The notes under the pieces are model-generated. The model saw nothing but the letters and a program-made list of their open reading frames with translations, was not told where the DNA came from and did no database searches. Below are positions 5,694-6,447 of a DNA stretch of 6,447 nt, one piece after another (the stretch's first letter is position 1; every line of letters starts with the position of its first letter). Location: contig CALXON010000181.1 of NCBI GenBank assembly GCA_944389985.1, positions 1 through 6,447 on the forward strand, given 5' to 3'. The stretch comes from an uncultured Spirochaetaceae bacterium. GTDB lineage: Bacteria; Spirochaetota; Spirochaetia; Sphaerochaetales; Sphaerochaetaceae. The translations under genes were made by a program, and so were the position numbers.

Positions 5694-6447
5694 GAGAAGG
5701 TCATTTCTCCGGTCTACTGAGATCAGAAGCCTCATCTCGACACTGGGTCTAGGCATAGTCTATTCAATGGAACTCACGGTCAAGGAAAGGACCAATGCCA
5801 CATACATCGGCAAAGGACAGGCTGAGATGGTGAAGGAAGCTGTGCTGGCCTACTCTCCTGATGAGGTGGTGATCGACGCTTTCATCTCCCCCAGGGAGGA
5901 GAACAATCTTGAGCGCATCCTCGGTGTTCCTGTATCTGACAGGGAGGCTGTGATCCTGGCAATATTCTTCCAGAACGCGAGAAGCCGTGAGGCAAGACTT
6001 CAGATCGAGAAGGCAGAGGCGGAGTATCTCAGGCCGAGACTTGCAGACAGGGAGGCGAAACTCTCACAGCAGCGCGGAGGCGTCAGAGGAGCGAAGGGCG
6101 AAGGCGAGAGAAAGATCGAGCTTGAGAGAAGACGTATCTCTGAAAGGATAAAATCACTTGAACGGGAGATTCAGGCTACGGAGGATACCCGGAGAACACA
6201 GCGTAAATCACGCGGAAGATCCGGAATATTCTCATTTGCGCTCCTCGGCTATACGAATGCCGGGAAATCCACCATCCTCAATGCGCTCACGGGAAGCGGG
6301 GTCCTCGCTGAAGACAGACTCTTCGCGACACTCGATACCACGACAAGGGCTTTCAGGCTTCCGAACGGGCAGAGAGTCCTGCTCTCAGACACGGTCGGCT
6401 TCATTTCGAATCTCCCGGAAGGACTAATAAAGGCATTCTCCTCCACT
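5644..6447 (+). CDS. hflX: GTPase HflX, ribosome-associated (N-terminal part, cut by window edge)
   Basis: HflX is a cytoplasmic GTPase of the Obg-HflX superfamily that binds the 50S subunit and splits stalled or heat-damaged ribosomes. The visible 268 residues contain the N-terminal nucleotide-binding-like domain with TYIGKGQAEMV (54-64) and VVIDAFISPREENNLERILG (75-94), a charged helical linker with SREARLQIEKAEAEYLRPRL (about 114-133), then the G domain: P-loop GYTNAGKST (202-210), the switch I segment TLDTTTR (229-235), and DTVGF (249-253) followed by LPEGLIKAFSST. The NKxD motif and C-terminus lie beyond the window. The linker reads GAKGEGERKIELERRR where the family usually has a GPGET-type motif. 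No ATG exists in this frame between the stop at 5632-5634 and GTG 5644, and the GTG lacks a ribosome binding site, so the start is uncertain. Confidence 0.93.
   Translation, partial: MENSVLLITLREPGEDERRSFLRSTEIRSLISTLGLGIVYSMELTVKERTNATYIGKGQAEMVKEAVLAYSPDEVVIDAFISPREENNLERILGVPVSDREAVILAIFFQNARSREARLQIEKAEAEYLRPRLADREAKLSQQRGGVRGAKGEGERKIELERRRISERIKSLEREIQATEDTRRTQRKSRGRSGIFSFALLGYTNAGKSTILNALTGSGVLAEDRLFATLDTTTRAFRLPNGQRVLLSDTVGFISNLPEGLIKAFSST

Overview
What it is: a stretch of bacterial chromosome of roughly 50% GC that carries ordinary, tightly packed genes. It holds a MATE-type efflux transporter (minus strand), two tandem sodium-dependent amino-acid transporters of the neurotransmitter:sodium symporter (NSS) family (plus strand), the ATPase gene ychF (minus strand), and the first 268 codons of the GTPase gene hflX (plus strand, cut by the right edge). 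I see no mobile element, CRISPR array, rRNA or tRNA. The host cannot be named from this sequence. Frequent AGA/AGG arginine codons and sodium-coupled transport would fit a gut or sediment anaerobe, for example a spirochaete, but that is a guess. Layout: 1-132 is AT-rich and holds at most the tail of an unidentified plus-strand frame. The MATE gene (133-1482) reads leftwards. A 107-base divergent region (1483-1589) separates it from the NSS pair (1590-2966 and 2989-4365), whose products are the same length and about 70% identical. A bidirectional terminator (4395-4432) lies between the second NSS gene and the convergent ychF (4446-5552). A 91-base divergent region (5553-5643) then leads into hflX. 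The most interesting part is the MATE/NSS divergent region. The first NSS gene has no Shine-Dalgarno sequence. Just upstream sits an 18-codon ORF (1541-1597) with a strong ribosome binding site (1525-1531). Its peptide contains Trp-Phe-Tyr in a row, and its last codons overlap the NSS start codon by 8 bases. An 8-bp stem (1563-1570 with 1590-1597) hides the NSS start codon, and the Trp-Phe-Tyr codons open its loop. The NSS proteins resemble bacterial transporters of aromatic or large hydrophobic amino acids (MhsT/TnaT/Tyt1 type), so I infer a translational leader peptide that senses aromatic amino acids and controls their uptake. This is a hypothesis from sequence alone. A second, weaker case lies at hflX. 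A 32-codon ORF with a good ribosome binding site (5595-5693) overlaps the hflX start in another frame. That implies an upstream ORF, a frameshift, or a single-base error. How the genes work together: the NSS pair probably forms an operon for sodium-driven amino-acid uptake with two different specificities. MATE is an independent efflux gene. YchF and HflX are both ribosome-associated NTPases and may share a divergent promoter region, but nothing here ties them to the transporters.
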